Source: an uncultured bacterium (GTDB lineage Bacteria > Gemmatimonadota > Gemmatimonadetes > Palauibacterales > KS3-K002). From it: a DNA stretch of 6,393 nucleotides. Where the stretch lies: the NCBI GenBank assembly GCA_947581845.1, contig CANPVY010000182.1, positions 1-6,393 of the forward strand, written 5' to 3'. The notes below the pieces were generated by a model, which was given only the letters and a program-made list of their open reading frames with translations, did no database searches and had not been told where the DNA came from. Shown here one piece after another: positions 5,542-6,393 of the stretch (within the stretch, counting starts at the first letter, position 1; every line of letters begins with the position of its first letter). A program made the position numbers and the translations under genes.

Positions 5542-6393
5542 ATGGGTGTCCGTTGGCTAGACTCGGGTAGGCTGCTTCCCGCCAACGACATCGCCGTCGA
5601 CTTGGGCACGGCGAATACGCTGATCTACGTCAGGGGCGAAGGCGTCGTCCTTAACGAGCCATCTGTCGTGGCCGTGCAGAAGTCGAACGGCAAGGTCCTC
5701 GGTGTCGGGATCGAGGCGAAGGGCATGTTGGGACGAACGCCGGGCGGCATCGAGGCTGTGCGACCGCTGAAGGACGGGGTGATCGCCGACGTCGATATCA
5801 GCGAGCTGATGCTGCGGCACTTCCTCAGGACAGTGACGGCCAAGCGAGTGTTCCGGCTGAAGCCGCGTGTGGTGATCGGGGTGCCCTCCGGCATCACCGA
5901 GCTGGAGCGCCGTGCGGTGCGGGCCGGGGCTCACGCTGCCGGAGCGAAGGAAGTCTACATGGTAGCCGAGCCCATGGCCGCCGCCATCGGTGTGGGGTTA
6001 CCTGTCGAGACCCCGACGGGCAATATGGTGATCGACATCGGCGGCGGTACGACCGAGATCGCGGTGATCGCCCTGGGCGGTATCGTGTCCGATACGTCGA
6101 TCCGCGTTGGCGGCGATGAGATCGATCAGGCGATCGTGACCTTCCTGCGCAAGAACTACAACCTGTTGGTGGGCGAACCCACCGCGGAGGCGATCAAGAT
6201 ACAGATCGGCTCGGCAGCCCCGGTGGGTGAAGAGCGCGAAATGGACGTCAAGGGTCGGGATCTCGTATCGGGGATCCCGAAGACCGTGCGTATCCACTCT
6301 GAGGAGGTCCGCGAGCACATCCAGGAACCTATCCAGCAGATCGTCGAAGCGGTGCGGCGCACGCTCGAGATAACGCCTCCCGAGCTCGCTAGT
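5542..6393 (+). CDS. mreB: Rod shape-determining protein MreB, N-terminal 284 residues (cut by window edge)
   Basis: MreB is the bacterial actin. It forms ATP-dependent membrane-bound filaments that guide the elongasome (MreC, MreD, RodA, PBP2) during side-wall synthesis. The frame is open from ATG 5542 to the window end, so about 55-60 C-terminal residues of a protein near 340 are missing. Visible motifs are the phosphate-1 loop DLGTANTLIY (20-29), NEPSVVAV, RTPGGIEAVRPLKDGVIAD, VVIGVPSGITELERRAV, the catalytic-type EPMAAAIG with Glu at 143, and the phosphate-2 loop IDIGGGTTEIAVI (164-176). The adenosine motif GGGALL lies beyond the edge. The first residues (MGVRWLDSGRLLP) contain Trp5, Leu6, Leu11 and Leu12 and may form the membrane-binding amphipathic helix seen in many MreBs. 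GGAGGAG at 5521-5527 is a strong ribosome site but lies 14 bases from the ATG. The in-frame GTG at 5527 is followed at once by TAA. mreC and mreD probably follow. Confidence 0.97.
   Translation, partial: MGVRWLDSGRLLPANDIAVDLGTANTLIYVRGEGVVLNEPSVVAVQKSNGKVLGVGIEAKGMLGRTPGGIEAVRPLKDGVIADVDISELMLRHFLRTVTAKRVFRLKPRVVIGVPSGITELERRAVRAGAHAAGAKEVYMVAEPMAAAIGVGLPVETPTGNMVIDIGGGTTEIAVIALGGIVSDTSIRVGGDEIDQAIVTFLRKNYNLLVGEPTAEAIKIQIGSAAPVGEEREMDVKGRDLVSGIPKTVRIHSEEVREHIQEPIQQIVEAVRRTLEITPPELAS

Noticed and set aside
5557..6318. Antisense open frames opposite mreB (5557-5934 and 5998-6318)
   Set aside because: The + strand here is clearly mreB, open to the window end. The antisense products look like codon-bias shadows.
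1..6393. CRISPR arrays, insertion sequences, phage genes, tRNA or a novel defence system
   Set aside because: No direct repeats with regular spacing, transposase motifs, tRNA-like folds or unfamiliar genes are seen. Every coding stretch is a recognised housekeeping gene.

Overview
This window is an ordinary-looking stretch of core bacterial chromosome. It is GC-rich, with many codons ending in G or C. All recognisable genes lie on the + strand. The order is: end of ribF (FAD synthetase/riboflavin kinase), rpsO (ribosomal protein S15), pnp (polynucleotide phosphorylase), an M16 zinc peptidase, ald (alanine dehydrogenase), and the first 284 codons of mreB (rod-shape actin), which runs off the right edge. 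I see no CRISPR array, insertion sequence, integrase, tRNA, rRNA or phage gene.

The ribF-rpsO-pnp-M16 peptidase order is a conserved block in many phyla, including Bacillota, Actinomycetota and Gemmatimonadota. High GC, an MreB with an N-terminal amphipathic extension, and mreB close behind the pnp block suggest a rod-shaped bacterium. A Gemmatimonadota-like lineage is my best guess, but it rests on general impressions of gene order and not on a search.

Region by region: positions 3-293 hold the catalytic C-terminus of RibF. Positions 294-360 form a short leader with a possible promoter and a bulged stem-loop next to the rpsO ribosome binding site, a candidate S15 feedback element. rpsO (361-630) is followed by a perfect 11-bp hairpin with no U-tract, then pnp (711-2828). 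A textbook intrinsic terminator (2849-2881) closes that unit. The M16 peptidase starts only 34 bases after the T-run and lacks a visible Shine-Dalgarno site. ald (4260-5381) follows after a 69-base gap and ends at a second probable terminator (5407-5454). The 160-base ald-mreB gap also carries an AT-rich inverted repeat and a leader hairpin just before a strong but distant Shine-Dalgarno site.

Functionally, ribF makes FMN/FAD. rpsO and pnp link ribosome assembly to RNA turnover. The M16 peptidase probably degrades or processes peptides. ald interconverts L-alanine and pyruvate using NAD. mreB begins the cell-wall elongation machinery. I found no convincing undescribed system. The most interesting signals are RNA structures between genes and an unusual residue in the RNA-binding region of S15.
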